A stretch of 64,000 nucleotides of DNA from Microbulbifer elongatus (GTDB lineage: Bacteria; Pseudomonadota; Gammaproteobacteria; Pseudomonadales; Cellvibrionaceae): the NCBI RefSeq assembly GCF_020524885.1, contig NZ_JAIVKJ010000006.1, positions 1 through 64,000 of the forward strand, given 5' to 3'. Every line of letters begins with the position of its first letter. Position 1 is the first letter of the stretch. Below, in pieces: positions 18,422 through 28,476 of this stretch. The position numbers were made by a program, and so were the translations under genes. The notes under the pieces were generated by a model. It saw only the letters and a program-made list of their open reading frames with translations. It had not been told where the DNA came from and ran no database searches.

Positions 18422-21400
18422 ATGATCAGCGCCACATTTATTCGTCGCCCGCGTTTTGCGCTGGTCATCTCGATTCTGATCAGTCTCGCGGGGATTTTGT
18501 CCCTGCCACTCCTGCCCATCGCGCAGTTTCCGGACATCAGCCCTCCCACCGTGCAAGTGAGCGCGTCCTTTCCGGGTGCCAGTGCCGAAGTGATGCGCGA
18601 CAGCGTGGCCATTCCCATTGAGTCACAGGTCAATGGGGTGGAGGGGATGCAGTATATGTCCTCCACCAGTAGCAGTGACGGAACCTACAGTCTGACGGTG
18701 ACCTTCGAGAGCGGCTATGACGGGGATATCGCGCAGGTAAACGTGCAGAACCGTGTGCAGCAGGCGACACCGAGCCTGCCGCAAGAGGTGACTCGCAGCG
18801 GTGTAACCGTGGAGAAAAGGTCCAATACCATTCTTCTGGTGGTAAACCTGCTGTCTCCAGAGGACAAATTCGACAACCTGTTTCTCGCCAACTATGGCGA
18901 GATCTTTATTCGCGATGAGCTGGCGCGCCTGGACGGCGTCAGTGATGTGCAGCTCCTGGGTGCCCAGGATTATTCCATGCGCCTGTGGTTGAATCCGGAC
19001 AAGATGGCGGCGCTGGATGTGACGGCGAGTGATGTGATTGCCGCAGTGCGGGCGCAAAACCTGCAAGTGGCCGCAGGCAGTATTGGCGCGCCGCCTATCC
19101 AGAAGGAGCAGCAGTTCCAGTACACCATCATTGCGCGCGGGCGGCTGGAGAGCGAGGAAGAATTCTCCAATATCAGTATTCGCTCAAATCCCGATGGCGC
19201 CATAGTACGCCTGAGCGATATCGCACGTATCGAGCTTGGCAGCCTGAGCTACAGCGCTTTTGGTGAGCTGGACAACAAGCCTTCGGCGGTGCTGGCGGTG
19301 TATCAGCTGCCGGATGCCAATGCGCTGAATGTGGCAGAGGCCATTGACGCAAAGATGGCGGAACTCTCACTGCGATTCCCCGAAGGGTTGAAATTCGAAA
19401 TCCTGTACGACACCACAGATTTTGTGATCGCCTCGATCAAGGAAGTGGTCGAGACGTTACTGATTGCCCTGTTGCTGGTGATCGTGGTGGTATTTATTTT
19501 TTTGCAGGACTGGCGCGCAACGCTGATTCCCGCGGTGGCAATTCCGGTATCGCTGATCGGCACCTTTGCGGTGATGCTCGCGGTGGGAATGACCATAAAC
19601 ACCGTTACCCTGTTCGCGCTCATTCTCGCCATCGGGGTTGTGGTCGATGATGCCATTATCGTGGTGGAAAACACACAGCGATTAATGGGGGAGGGACTTG
19701 CGCCGAAAGAGGCAGCAATGCAGTCCATGCAAGAGGTGACCGGCCCGGTGGTAGCCACCACCGCCGTGCTGTTCGCGGTGTTCGTACCGGTGATGCTGAT
19801 GCCCGGCCTCACCGGGAAAATGTATCAGCAGTTTGCGCTGACCATTTCCATTTCCGTGTTCATTTCGAGTCTCAACGCCCTGACTCTGAGCCCCGCGCTC
19901 AGTGCTTTACTGTTGCGCCCCACAGAAGGCGAGGGGGAGCATGGGGAGAAATTGACCGGTGTCTTCGGGTTCTTTAACCGGTTTTTGCGCAGTGCTACCA
20001 GCCTGTACGTCGGTATTGTGCGCTTCTGTGTGCTGCGGCCGATCATTGGGCTGGCGACCATCGTGGGGGTGGGTGCGTTGTGCGCCTGGTTGTTTACCGC
20101 GGTGCCGACCGGGTTTATTCCTGACGAGGATCAGGGATTTTTCATGATGAACGTGCAGCTGCCCGACGGCGCTTCGCTGCAGCGCACGGATAACGTCGTG
20201 CAGGGGCTGAGTGACGACATTGGAAAACTGGACGGCGTGGCACATGTGATGGCGGTGCCGGGTTTTAGTCTGCTGTCCAACAGCCTGACTTCCAATACCG
20301 CTTTCATGATTGTGATTTTAAATCCCTGGGAAGAGCGTACGGCACCGGAGTTGAATCAGTTTGCGATTCTCGACAAGGTGCAAAAGTTGGGTGCCGGGGT
20401 CCCCGAGGCGCAGGTGCAGGCCTTTCCGGTGCCCGCGCTACCCGGTCTTGGCACTATAGGTGGCTTCGAGTTTGTGCTTCAGGACCTGCAGGGGCGGGAT
20501 GTACAGGAACTGGCTGCTGTGCTTTATGCGTTTCTCGGCGAGGCAAACCAGCGCCCGGAAATTGGCGCCGCGTTTACTACCTACCAGGCCGCGACACCGC
20601 AGTTACGGCTGGATGTGGATAAGGACAAGGCGCATATCCTGGGGCTGCAGTTATCGGAAGTGTACTTGACGCTGCAAACTTACCTCGGGGGTTTTTACGT
20701 CAACGACTTTAACCGTTTCGGCAAAATGTTCCGGGTAATGGCGCAGGCCGATGCGCAGTATCGCGATGATGAGCAGGATTTAAACGGCTTCTTTGTGCGT
20801 GCCAACAGTGGTGGGCTGGTGCCCGTCAGTTCGGTGGCCGAGGTGATGCCGATCGTCGGGCCGCAGACGGTGAATCGCTACAATATGTACAACAGTATCA
20901 CCGTCAACGGTGTGCCTGCGCCCGGCCGCTCCAGCGGCGAGGCGATGGGAGCAATGGAAGCGCTGGGTGCGCAGTTGCCGCAGGGGTATAGCTATGAGTG
21001 GACCGGTTCCAGCCTGGAGGAGATCAGTGCGGGCAACCTGGCGCCGATCCTGTTCTCGCTCGCGGTGCTGTTTGCCTACCTGTTTCTGGTGGCCCAGTAC
21101 GAAAGCTGGTCGATTCCCATTGCAGTTCTGTTGGCGATTCCCGTAGCCATTGCCGGTGGGTTACTGGCGTGCTGGCTGGTGGGGCACGACAGCAACCTCT
21201 ATACGCAGATTGGTCTGATGCTGCTCATCGCCATGTCCGCGAAGACGGCGATTTTGATGGTGGAATTTGCCATGTTGCAGCGGGACGAGGGGAAATCCGT
21301 AGAGGAAGCAGCGCTTGAAGCCACACGCCTGCGGTTCCGCGCGGTGCTGATGACCGCCATGTCATTTATTCTCGGGATTTTCCCGCTCATCATCGCCACG

Positions 21401-21580
21401 GGCGCAGGTGCGGCCAGCCGTGTTTCTTTGGGGCTCGCGGTGTTTGGTGGCATGGTTGCTGCAAGTGTTTTCTCCACCTTTCTCGTGCCGATCTACTACG
21501 GCCTGGTACAAGCTTTGCGGGAGAAGGTAAAAGGCGGGCACAAGCCCAAGGATACTGGCGCGGGAGACACAGTGACCTAG
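18422..21580 (+). CDS. RND multidrug efflux pump (HAE-1, AcrB-like)
   Basis: A 1052-residue inner-membrane proton-driven pump. It starts MISATFIRRPRFALVIS and keeps the typical LPLLPIAQFPDISPPTVQVSASFPGAS. The essential proton-relay aspartates lie in GVVVDDAIIVVEN (TM4). The docking and porter domains occur as two repeats (about 40-335 and 560-865), and the final AKTAILMVEFA segment holds the relay lysine/threonine region. Together with the adaptor gene just upstream it forms a tripartite pump. Substrates are not deducible. No TetR or LysR regulator gene is adjacent. Confidence 0.92.
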   Translation: MISATFIRRPRFALVISILISLAGILSLPLLPIAQFPDISPPTVQVSASFPGASAEVMRDSVAIPIESQVNGVEGMQYMSSTSSSDGTYSLTVTFESGYDGDIAQVNVQNRVQQATPSLPQEVTRSGVTVEKRSNTILLVVNLLSPEDKFDNLFLANYGEIFIRDELARLDGVSDVQLLGAQDYSMRLWLNPDKMAALDVTASDVIAAVRAQNLQVAAGSIGAPPIQKEQQFQYTIIARGRLESEEEFSNISIRSNPDGAIVRLSDIARIELGSLSYSAFGELDNKPSAVLAVYQLPDANALNVAEAIDAKMAELSLRFPEGLKFEILYDTTDFVIASIKEVVETLLIALLLVIVVVFIFLQDWRATLIPAVAIPVSLIGTFAVMLAVGMTINTVTLFALILAIGVVVDDAIIVVENTQRLMGEGLAPKEAAMQSMQEVTGPVVATTAVLFAVFVPVMLMPGLTGKMYQQFALTISISVFISSLNALTLSPALSALLLRPTEGEGEHGEKLTGVFGFFNRFLRSATSLYVGIVRFCVLRPIIGLATIVGVGALCAWLFTAVPTGFIPDEDQGFFMMNVQLPDGASLQRTDNVVQGLSDDIGKLDGVAHVMAVPGFSLLSNSLTSNTAFMIVILNPWEERTAPELNQFAILDKVQKLGAGVPEAQVQAFPVPALPGLGTIGGFEFVLQDLQGRDVQELAAVLYAFLGEANQRPEIGAAFTTYQAATPQLRLDVDKDKAHILGLQLSEVYLTLQTYLGGFYVNDFNRFGKMFRVMAQADAQYRDDEQDLNGFFVRANSGGLVPVSSVAEVMPIVGPQTVNRYNMYNSITVNGVPAPGRSSGEAMGAMEALGAQLPQGYSYEWTGSSLEEISAGNLAPILFSLAVLFAYLFLVAQYESWSIPIAVLLAIPVAIAGGLLACWLVGHDSNLYTQIGLMLLIAMSAKTAILMVEFAMLQRDEGKSVEEAALEATRLRFRAVLMTAMSFILGIFPLIIATGAGAASRVSLGLAVFGGMVAASVFSTFLVPIYYGLVQALREKVKGGHKPKDTGAGDTVT

Positions 21581-21669
21581 TGGGCTCAGCCCGAATTGCA
21601 CTGCACTGGTCAATTTTCCCCGCAGCGGTATAGTGTCTGATAGAGCGGCAGCGGTATTAGAAGCAGACA

Positions 21670-22281
21670 ATGCTGGATATTATTGAACGCAAGTTTTCCG
21701 AAGTGAGCGATGAACTGCAGGCGCGGGTGCCCAAGGGCCCGGATCTGCACGGGCACGCAGCGGTATTGCTGGCCCTGACCGATGAGCCTGACCCTGAGGT
21801 CATTCTCACCCTGCGCTCACAGCAGCTCTCCAGTCACTCCGGTGAAGTTTCCCTGCCCGGCGGTCGCTGGGACGCAACCGATCCCTCCCTCGAATATACC
21901 GCCCTGCGTGAAACCCATGAGGAAATTGGGTTGCCCCCGGATCAGGTGCGTGTTCTCGGCCCTCTGTGGACGCGCAGCACTCGCTGGCAAGTGGAAGTCA
22001 CGCCCTGGCTCGGCATAGTGCCAGCGGATGCGCCGCTTACTCCCAATCCCGGCGAGCTGGATGCGATCTTCCGTGTTCCCCTGAATTGGTTCTTTGATGA
22101 TCCGCGTGTCCGCACCGACCGTATCACCATCGACCAGCGTCGTATTTACCTGCCCGCGTACGAGTACGAAGGCTACGAGATATGGGGTTTTACCGCCGGC
22201 GTGCTGACGGAATTTCTGGTGCGGGTGCTGGACGTGCCTATTGGTCGCCGCGATGATGTTCCGCTGCGGGCGCTGAGCTAA
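21670..22281 (+). CDS. nudL: CoA pyrophosphatase (Nudix, NudL family)
   Basis: A 203-residue Nudix hydrolase. It has the UPF0035 motif LTLRSQQLSSHSGEVSLPGG directly before the Nudix box GRWDATDPSLEYTALRETHEEIGL, a combination that marks CoA/acyl-CoA diphosphatases making 4'-phosphopantetheine and 3',5'-ADP. The C-terminus includes ELDAIFRVPLNWFFD and IWGFTAGVLTEFL, both usual. It is independent of the RND pump upstream (90 bp gap) and precedes the ABC exporter. Confidence 0.88.
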   Translation: MLDIIERKFSEVSDELQARVPKGPDLHGHAAVLLALTDEPDPEVILTLRSQQLSSHSGEVSLPGGRWDATDPSLEYTALRETHEEIGLPPDQVRVLGPLWTRSTRWQVEVTPWLGIVPADAPLTPNPGELDAIFRVPLNWFFDDPRVRTDRITIDQRRIYLPAYEYEGYEIWGFTAGVLTEFLVRVLDVPIGRRDDVPLRALS

Positions 22282-22373
22282 CCACCTTTATTGGTCGGAG
22301 CCTGCCTGCAGGTCCTGTGCGGATAGGGTGCGCCGGTCAGGTATACTGCGCACCTGATTTACCGAGATTGACC

Positions 22374-24182
22374 ATGCCCAGACCCAAGTCCGCCGTCGCT
22401 CTGGAAGATGTCCACTGGAGCGCCCTCAAAACCCTGTTTCCTTACCTTTTGGAATTCAAGCGCCCGGTGCTGCTGGCGCTGTTGTGTCTGGTGGGCGCCA
22501 AGGCCGCCAGCGTGGGTCTCCCGTTCCTGCTCAAGCATATTGTCGATGACCTGGACAGTGCCGGCGGGGCCGCTGCGGCGATTGCCCTGCCACTTGGTCT
22601 GCTGCTGGCCTACGGTTTTGTGCGTTTCTCCTCGGTGCTGTTTGGCGAGCTGCGGGATACGATCTTCGGGCGGGTGACCGAGCGCGCCCAGCGCCGGGTG
22701 GGGCTCGAAGTATTCCAGCACCTGCACCGCCTGGATCTGAATTACCACCTCAACCGCCGCACCGGCGGCCTGACGCGGGATATCGAGCGCGGCAATGCCG
22801 GCATCGGTTTCCTGATGCGTTTCATGGTGTTCAACATCGTCCCCACCCTGGTGGAAATCCTGATGGTGGTGGGCTTGCTGTGGTGGAATTACAGCGCCGG
22901 CTTCGCGCTGCTGGTGCTGGGGGCCGTGGCCGCGTATATCGGGTTTTCCGTGGTTGCCACCGAGTGGCGCACCCGGTTTGTACGGGACCTGAACAAGGCC
23001 GAATCCGAGAGCAGCAGCCGCGCGGTCGACAGCCTGCTCAATTATGAGACCGTTAAATACTTCGGCAACGAGTACCACGAAGCCCGGCACTACGATCGCG
23101 AACTGGCCGCCTGGGAAAAGGCCCGGCGCAACAGTCGCCTGTCGCTATTCGGCCTCAATGCAGGTCAGGCCCTGATCATCGCGTCTGCCATGTGTGGCGC
23201 CATGGTGATGGCCGCGGTGAATGTCACCAAAGGCAGCATGACCATTGGTGACTTCGTGCTGATCAACGCCATCATGATGCAGATTTTCATTCCCCTGAAT
23301 TTTCTTGGTTTTGTCTACCGGGAGATGAAGGGCGCGCTGGCGAATATTGAGAAAATGTTTTCCATTCTCGATGTCAAACCGGCGATCGAAGACCGGCACA
23401 ACGCGGGCGAGCTGAAAATCGAGCAGGGCGCCATCGAATTTCGCGATGTGCATTTTGGCTATAACCCGGACCGGGAAATTCTCAAGGGTGTCAGCTTTCG
23501 CGTGGCGCCGCGGCAGAAGGTGGCGATTGTGGGTGCCAGTGGCGCCGGCAAGTCCACTCTGTTCAAGTTGTTGTTCCGTTTTTACGATGTGGACCAGGGC
23601 AGTATTCTGCTCGATGGCCAGGACATTCGTGAAGTCGGCCAGGACTCACTGCGCCGTGCAATCGGTGTGGTGCCGCAGGATACGGTGTTGTTCAATCAGT
23701 CGATCCTGGAAAATGTGCGCTACGGTCGCGTGGATGCCACCGATAATGAGGTGATGGAAGCCATCCGTCACGCACAGCTGGACGCGTTTGTGGCACAGCT
23801 GCCGGAGGGGGCGAATACTACGGTCGGCGAGCGTGGGCTGAAGCTGTCCGGTGGCGAAAAGCAGCGGGTAGCCATTGCGCGCGCGATCCTCAAACACCCG
23901 CCGATCATGGTGTTTGACGAGGCCACCTCCAGCCTCGACAGTCACTCGGAGCAGGGTATTCTGCGCGCGCTGCAAGAAATCTCCCGCGAGCAGACGACAT
24001 TGGTGATTGCCCATCGCCTGTCCACTGTAGTGGATGCGGATATGATTCTGGTGATGGAGCATGGACGTGTGGTGGAGCAGGGGGATCACGCAACCCTGGT
24101 GGCTGCCGGTGGACATTACGCGTCTTTGTGGCGGATGCAGCAACGGGAGCGTGCGCTGGATTCGGAAACACTGTCTCCATAG
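22374..24182 (+). CDS. Atm1-type ABC exporter (fused TM-ATPase)
   Basis: A 602-residue half-transporter of the ABCB7/Atm1 group, which exports glutathione-linked sulphur or metal compounds. The membrane domain (about 25-320) carries family features such as TRDIERGNAGIGFLMRFMVFNIVPTLVEI and SLLNYETVKYFGNEYHEARHYD. The nucleotide-binding domain (about 350-590) has Walker A GASGAGKST, signature LSGGEKQRVAIARA, Walker B IMVFDEATSSLD and the H-loop IAHRLST. ATG 22374 begins MPRPKSAVALEDVHW; the frame is open further upstream, but that extension looks non-coding. The YETVKYFGNE motif is diagnostic for this group. Confidence 0.9.
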   Translation: MPRPKSAVALEDVHWSALKTLFPYLLEFKRPVLLALLCLVGAKAASVGLPFLLKHIVDDLDSAGGAAAAIALPLGLLLAYGFVRFSSVLFGELRDTIFGRVTERAQRRVGLEVFQHLHRLDLNYHLNRRTGGLTRDIERGNAGIGFLMRFMVFNIVPTLVEILMVVGLLWWNYSAGFALLVLGAVAAYIGFSVVATEWRTRFVRDLNKAESESSSRAVDSLLNYETVKYFGNEYHEARHYDRELAAWEKARRNSRLSLFGLNAGQALIIASAMCGAMVMAAVNVTKGSMTIGDFVLINAIMMQIFIPLNFLGFVYREMKGALANIEKMFSILDVKPAIEDRHNAGELKIEQGAIEFRDVHFGYNPDREILKGVSFRVAPRQKVAIVGASGAGKSTLFKLLFRFYDVDQGSILLDGQDIREVGQDSLRRAIGVVPQDTVLFNQSILENVRYGRVDATDNEVMEAIRHAQLDAFVAQLPEGANTTVGERGLKLSGGEKQRVAIARAILKHPPIMVFDEATSSLDSHSEQGILRALQEISREQTTLVIAHRLSTVVDADMILVMEHGRVVEQGDHATLVAAGGHYASLWRMQQRERALDSETLSP

Positions 24183-24256
24183 CCTGCTGCGGCGTTGTAT
24201 TTCCCGCGGCTTTCTTCCCTAATTTCCACTGCGTATTTCCTCACTAACCCCGGGTA

Positions 24257-24294
24257 GTGGCGTGAATTGTTTTTTCCTGAACAATTCATGCCAC
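24257..24294. repeat. Inverted repeat between ABC exporter and M49-like gene
   Basis: GTGGCGTGAATTGTT (24257-24271) and AACAATTCATGCCAC (24280-24294) pair with one mismatch around an 8-nt T-rich loop. There is no downstream U-run, so it is either a weak terminator or an operator for the next gene. The rest of this 295-bp gap holds nothing else that I can name. Confidence 0.55.
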
Positions 24295-24477
24295 GAAATT
24301 ACCTGCAGTTGCCCATACTAGCAGTCGAATATCTGGCACCACTGCAACAGTCGTGCGCAGCTGGACAAGCTACGGGGCCCCAATTAATGTGGCTCGCAAG
24401 AGTTGCGTTGCGCCGGTAGGCCGGCTCGCATAGCTCGCACAAAAAACAGATCAAATAATCAACAGGCAGGACTCTGA

Positions 24478-26217
24478 ATGAAATCTGCACTCTTCGCTGC
24501 GTCTGCACTGGCGCTCGCCGTCATTGCCGGCTGTTCTTCTGACGATAAACCCACCACCGCGGAAACCGCCGTGCCGGCTGAAAGCGCTGCGCAACAGGCG
24601 GGCGAGACGGAACAAACTACGGCACAGCCGGCAACCGGCCCACAGGCGGGCGGTGTTGCCAAGGGTATCGATCCCGCGCGCTTTGATATTTATGCGCCGG
24701 TGGAGCTAAACGCAGACCTTTCCTCCCTGTCCGACAATCAGCGCCAGATGATTGGCAAGCTGATCGACGCCAGCAAGATCATGGATCAACTGTTCTGGCT
24801 ACAGTCCTACGGCCCGGCGCAGGAACTGCTGAGCGGTATCGACGATAGCGCCGCGCGCAAATTCGCCGATATCAATTACGGCCCCTGGGATCGACTGAAT
24901 GACAACAAGCCGTTTATCGAAGGCTACGGGGACAAGCCTCTGGGTGCCGAGTTCTACCCGGAAGACATGACCAAGCAAGAATTCGAAGCCTGGGAGCAAC
25001 CGGGCAAGGATGGCCTCTACTCGCTGGTGCGTCGTGACGCCGAAGGCAAACTCAAGCTGGTGCCTTACCACGAGGCCTACAAGGCTGAGCTGGAAAAGGC
25101 CTCCACGCTGCTGAGCGAAGCCTCCGAGCTGGCGGAAGACCAGGACTTTGCGGCATACCTGAAGCTCCGTGCCGATGCGCTGCTGGACGACCAGTTCCGC
25201 GACAGTGACATGGCGTGGATGGATATGAAGGACAACCGTATCGACGTGGTGATCGGCCCGATCGAAAACTACGAAGACCAGCTGTTTGCCTATCGCACCG
25301 CCTACGAGTCCTACGTACTGCTGAAGGACATGGCCTGGAGCGAAAAGCTTTCCAAGTTTGCGGCCTTCCTGCCGGAACTGCAGCGCGGCCTGCCGGTAGA
25401 TGACAAGTACAAGGCGGAGACCCCGGGAACCGATTCCGATCTGAATGCCTACGACGTGCTTTACTACGCGGGCCACAGCAACGCCGGCTCCAAAACCATC
25501 GCCATCAACCTGCCTAACGACGAAGAGGTGCAGCTGGAAAAGGGTACCCGTCGCCTGCAGCTGAAGAATGCCATGCGCGCGAAGTTCGACCAGATCCTGC
25601 TGCCCATCAGCGGTGTTCTGATCGCGGAAGACCAGCGCAAGCACATCACTTTTGATGCCTTCTTCGGCAACACCATGTTCCACGAAGTGGCCCATGGCCT
25701 TGGCATCAAGAAAACCGTCACCGATGGGGCGAATGTGCGCCAGTCCCTGAAGGAAACCTCCTCCGCGCTGGAAGAGGGCAAAGCCGATATCCTCGGCCTA
25801 TACATGATCACCAAACTGCACGAGAAGGGTGAGATTGAAGAGGGTGAGCTGATGGACAACTATGTCACCTTCCTCGCCGGTATCTTCCGCAGTGTTCGCT
25901 TCGGCGCCGCCAGCGCCCACGGCAAGGCCAACATGATGCGCTTCAACTTCTTCAAGCAGGAAGGCGCATTTACCCGCGATGAAGCCACCGGCCAGTACAG
26001 TGTTGACTTCGAGAAAATGCAGGCGGCAATGACCAAGTTGTCGAACCTGATCCTGACCATCCAGGGTGACGGCGACTACAAGAAATCCAAGGACCTGCTG
26101 GATAACATGGGTGTGGTTGGCAGCGAGCTGCAGGCAGATCTTGACCGTCTTGCCGAAGCCAGTATTCCTGTTGATGTGACCTTCATTCAGGGTAAGGAAG
26201 TGCTCGGCCTCCAATAA
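24478..26217 (+). CDS. M49-like zinc metallohydrolase lipoprotein
   Basis: A 579-residue secreted lipoprotein. The signal peptide ends in the lipobox IAGC (Cys19) and is followed by a Ser/Thr/Ala/Glu-rich linker to about residue 60. The catalytic region has HEVAHGLG (His402, Glu403, His406) and SALEEGKADILG (Glu432/Glu433), about 30 residues apart. This fits the peptidase M49 / dipeptidyl-peptidase III-like superfamily, although classical DPP III has HEXXXH and EECRAD. The substrate may be peptides or another amide. It is monocistronic, ends in a terminator, and is probably anchored to a membrane in the envelope. FFKQEGAFTRDEATGQYSVDF is also family-like. Confidence 0.8.
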   Translation: MKSALFAASALALAVIAGCSSDDKPTTAETAVPAESAAQQAGETEQTTAQPATGPQAGGVAKGIDPARFDIYAPVELNADLSSLSDNQRQMIGKLIDASKIMDQLFWLQSYGPAQELLSGIDDSAARKFADINYGPWDRLNDNKPFIEGYGDKPLGAEFYPEDMTKQEFEAWEQPGKDGLYSLVRRDAEGKLKLVPYHEAYKAELEKASTLLSEASELAEDQDFAAYLKLRADALLDDQFRDSDMAWMDMKDNRIDVVIGPIENYEDQLFAYRTAYESYVLLKDMAWSEKLSKFAAFLPELQRGLPVDDKYKAETPGTDSDLNAYDVLYYAGHSNAGSKTIAINLPNDEEVQLEKGTRRLQLKNAMRAKFDQILLPISGVLIAEDQRKHITFDAFFGNTMFHEVAHGLGIKKTVTDGANVRQSLKETSSALEEGKADILGLYMITKLHEKGEIEEGELMDNYVTFLAGIFRSVRFGAASAHGKANMMRFNFFKQEGAFTRDEATGQYSVDFEKMQAAMTKLSNLILTIQGDGDYKKSKDLLDNMGVVGSELQADLDRLAEASIPVDVTFIQGKEVLGLQ

Positions 26218-26240
26218 TTTCCTGATACCGGTCCAACAAA

Positions 26241-26260
26241 AGCGGGCTCTCGGGCCCGCT
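26241..26260 (+). terminator. Intrinsic terminator after the M49-like gene
   Basis: Stem AGCGGGC/GCCCGCT with a 6-nt loop, flanked by AAAA and TTTTTT, 23 bp after the stop codon. Confidence 0.85.
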
Positions 26261-26352
26261 TTTTTGTGGTGGGTAGGCGGCCACCACACTCTTTAATAGT
26301 CAGTTCCGAATCTGACTAGTCTCTGTAGGGTTCACCCCATACACTGGTCCAC

Positions 26353-27873
26353 ATGCCATTAGCCAGTGACTTGAACGTGAAACCGGATCCCGATATCTGC
26401 CATAGCGCCCGCCTAGCCCGCGACAAGCGGTTTGATGGTCGTTTCTACACCGCAGTAAAAACCACGCGCATTTTCTGCCGTCCGATCTGCCCCGCGCGTC
26501 CACCGCTGGAGAAGAACGTAGAGTATTTCGCCACCGCGGCAGAAGCGGCGGCGGCGGGTTATCGCCCCTGCTTGCGCTGTCGCCCCGATGCGGCACCCGG
26601 CAGCCCGGCCTGGGGGCTGGTCTCCACGACGGTGCAGCGCGCACTGAATCTGATGCGAGCGGAGCGGGAAGCGCAATCCATCGAACAGCTGGCGGACCGT
26701 CTGGGCATCACCAGTCGCTATCTGCGCAAGTTATTCGCTGAGCATATCGGCCTGAGCCCGTTACAGGTGTGGCAGACCGAGAGGGCGCTGTTCGCGTTCA
26801 GCCTGTTGCGGGATACCCGCCTGCCGGTGGGGGAGATCGCGTTTGCCGCGGGCTTCAGTAGCCTCCGTCGCTTCAATGGAGTATTCAAGGAGGTTTACCA
26901 GCGCACCCCTACTGAAGTGCGCCGCGAGTCCGCAACAACGAAGTCCGGAGACGGGGGAGTAAAGCCCCTGCAGATTTACCTGAGCTACCGGCCACCATTC
27001 GATTGGCCTGCACTCCTCGAATTTTTTGGCGCGCGTACTTTGCCGGGGGTGGAGCAGGTTATTGCTGCAGAAGATCCGGAGCAGAGCGAATACTTGCGGA
27101 GTTTCGAGCTGCTCGGCCAGCGTGGGTTGATGCGGGTGGCCCACGAGTCGGAAAAGGGACGGCTGCGCGTCAGTGTCTACGGCGATGGCTGTGGCGCTGT
27201 GCTGTATCCGCTGCGGGAAAAACTGCGCAGATTGTTCGACCTGGACGCAGACAGCGATGAAATTCGCGGTCATCTGCAGGCGGATCCTCTGCTGAAGAAT
27301 GTGCTCAAATCGAGTTCCGGCGTGCGCCTGCCGGGCGCCTGGGATCCGTTTGAATACACCTTGCGGGCAATCCTGGGGCAGCAGATTTCCGTGGCCGCGG
27401 CGACCACCATCGCCGGGCGGGTGGCGAGCCGCTACGGGGAGACTTTTGATGGGCCGGAGGGAGAGGCGCTGTTGCTGTTCCCGGGCCCGCAGCAGCTGCG
27501 GAATGCGGATTTTTCGGATATCGGCGTTACCCGCACCCGCGCCAATACTCTGCGTACCTTCGTTGCCGCCACGCTCAATGGCGAGATCGATTTTCACGAG
27601 TCGGACCTGGAATCTTTCTGTACGCAAATGACCGCACTCCCGGGCATAGGCGACTGGACCGCTCACTACACCGCCATGCGCGGCCTGTCGATGCCGGATG
27701 CCTTTCCCGCATCGGATCTTGGCATCCTGATCGCGCTTGGCGATGGCGAGGACAAAGCGACCCCCAAACAGGCCCTGGCTCGCGCGGAATCCTGGCGCCC
27801 ATGGCGGGCCTACGCCGCACTACTGCTGTGGCAGTCCCTTAAATTGAAGCCCACCAAGAGATCGTCAAAATGA
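26353..27873 (+). CDS. Ada-AlkA fusion: methyl-sensing regulator and 3-methyladenine glycosylase
   Basis: A 506-residue three-part protein. The N-terminal Ada domain (about 14-85) carries the four zinc cysteines in RIFCRPICPARPP and YRPCLRCRPD, one of which accepts methyl from DNA phosphotriesters. An AraC-type helix-turn-helix domain (about 95-195, SIEQLADRLGITSRYLRKLFAEHIG) follows. The AlkA part (about 205-500) has the HhH motif LPGIGDWTAHYTAMR and catalytic Asp455 (FPASDLGI). It probably both activates alkylation-response genes and excises alkylated bases. ogt overlaps its stop by four bases, forming a compact adaptive-response operon. This fusion is known in several proteobacteria and actinobacteria. 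Confidence 0.9.
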   Translation: MPLASDLNVKPDPDICHSARLARDKRFDGRFYTAVKTTRIFCRPICPARPPLEKNVEYFATAAEAAAAGYRPCLRCRPDAAPGSPAWGLVSTTVQRALNLMRAEREAQSIEQLADRLGITSRYLRKLFAEHIGLSPLQVWQTERALFAFSLLRDTRLPVGEIAFAAGFSSLRRFNGVFKEVYQRTPTEVRRESATTKSGDGGVKPLQIYLSYRPPFDWPALLEFFGARTLPGVEQVIAAEDPEQSEYLRSFELLGQRGLMRVAHESEKGRLRVSVYGDGCGAVLYPLREKLRRLFDLDADSDEIRGHLQADPLLKNVLKSSSGVRLPGAWDPFEYTLRAILGQQISVAAATTIAGRVASRYGETFDGPEGEALLLFPGPQQLRNADFSDIGVTRTRANTLRTFVAATLNGEIDFHESDLESFCTQMTALPGIGDWTAHYTAMRGLSMPDAFPASDLGILIALGDGEDKATPKQALARAESWRPWRAYAALLLWQSLKLKPTKRSSK

Positions 27874-28352
27874 TCAGTTATGAAATTTATCCCAGTAACT
27901 TTGGCGAAATCGGTATCGCCGCCAGCGAGTCCGGGCTGGTGGGGATCGACCTGCAGGCCGGCAAGCGGCCGCTGCCGGTGCGACAAGACTGGCAGCGGGC
28001 GAGTACCCACCTAACGGATGCCGCCTCCGAGCAGCTTGCTGCCTATTTCAGCGGTGAGCTAAAGGGATTCGACCTGCCTTTCGCGGCCGCCGGAACCCCA
28101 TTCCAGCAATCCGTATGGCAGGCGCTCTGCGCCATTCCCTTCGGCGAGACCCGCAGTTACCGTGAGCTGGCAGAGGCTATTGGCAACCCCAAGGCGGTGC
28201 GTGCGGTGGCGCGGGCCAATGGAGCTAATCCGCTTTCCATCGTGGTGCCTTGCCACCGGGTGATTGGTGCAGACGGGACCCTGACGGGCTATGCGGGCGG
28301 GCTGGAGATGAAGGCGCGTTTGCTGGCGCTGGAAGGGGTGTTGATTGGCTGA
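27870..28352 (+). CDS. ogt: Methylated-DNA-protein-cysteine methyltransferase
   Basis: A 160-residue suicide repair enzyme that removes O6-methylguanine and O4-methylthymine lesions. The acceptor motif VPCHRVIGADG has Cys128. The DNA-binding helix RELAEAIGNPKAVRAVARANGANPL precedes it, and YAGGLEMKARLLALEG closes the domain. It starts at ATG 27870 inside the end of the Ada-AlkA gene (ATGA overlap), so translation is probably coupled. The Ada part of its neighbour plus this protein together replace the single Ada protein of E. coli. Confidence 0.93.
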   Translation: MISYEIYPSNFGEIGIAASESGLVGIDLQAGKRPLPVRQDWQRASTHLTDAASEQLAAYFSGELKGFDLPFAAAGTPFQQSVWQALCAIPFGETRSYRELAEAIGNPKAVRAVARANGANPLSIVVPCHRVIGADGTLTGYAGGLEMKARLLALEGVLIG

Positions 28353-28476
28353 TCTGTCCCGCTGGTCACGCTGTTTCACGATGGTTCAAGGGTGGCAATC
28401 GGGGGCCTTGGGCGGGATAATGGCCGGCTGAATTTCACCAACTCTCCGTATTCACCCGTATTCATCTGGAGGTCAA

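Noticed and set aside
24257-24294. Strong intrinsic terminator for the ABC exporter
   Set aside because: The stem is good but no U-run follows; listed as an inverted repeat only.
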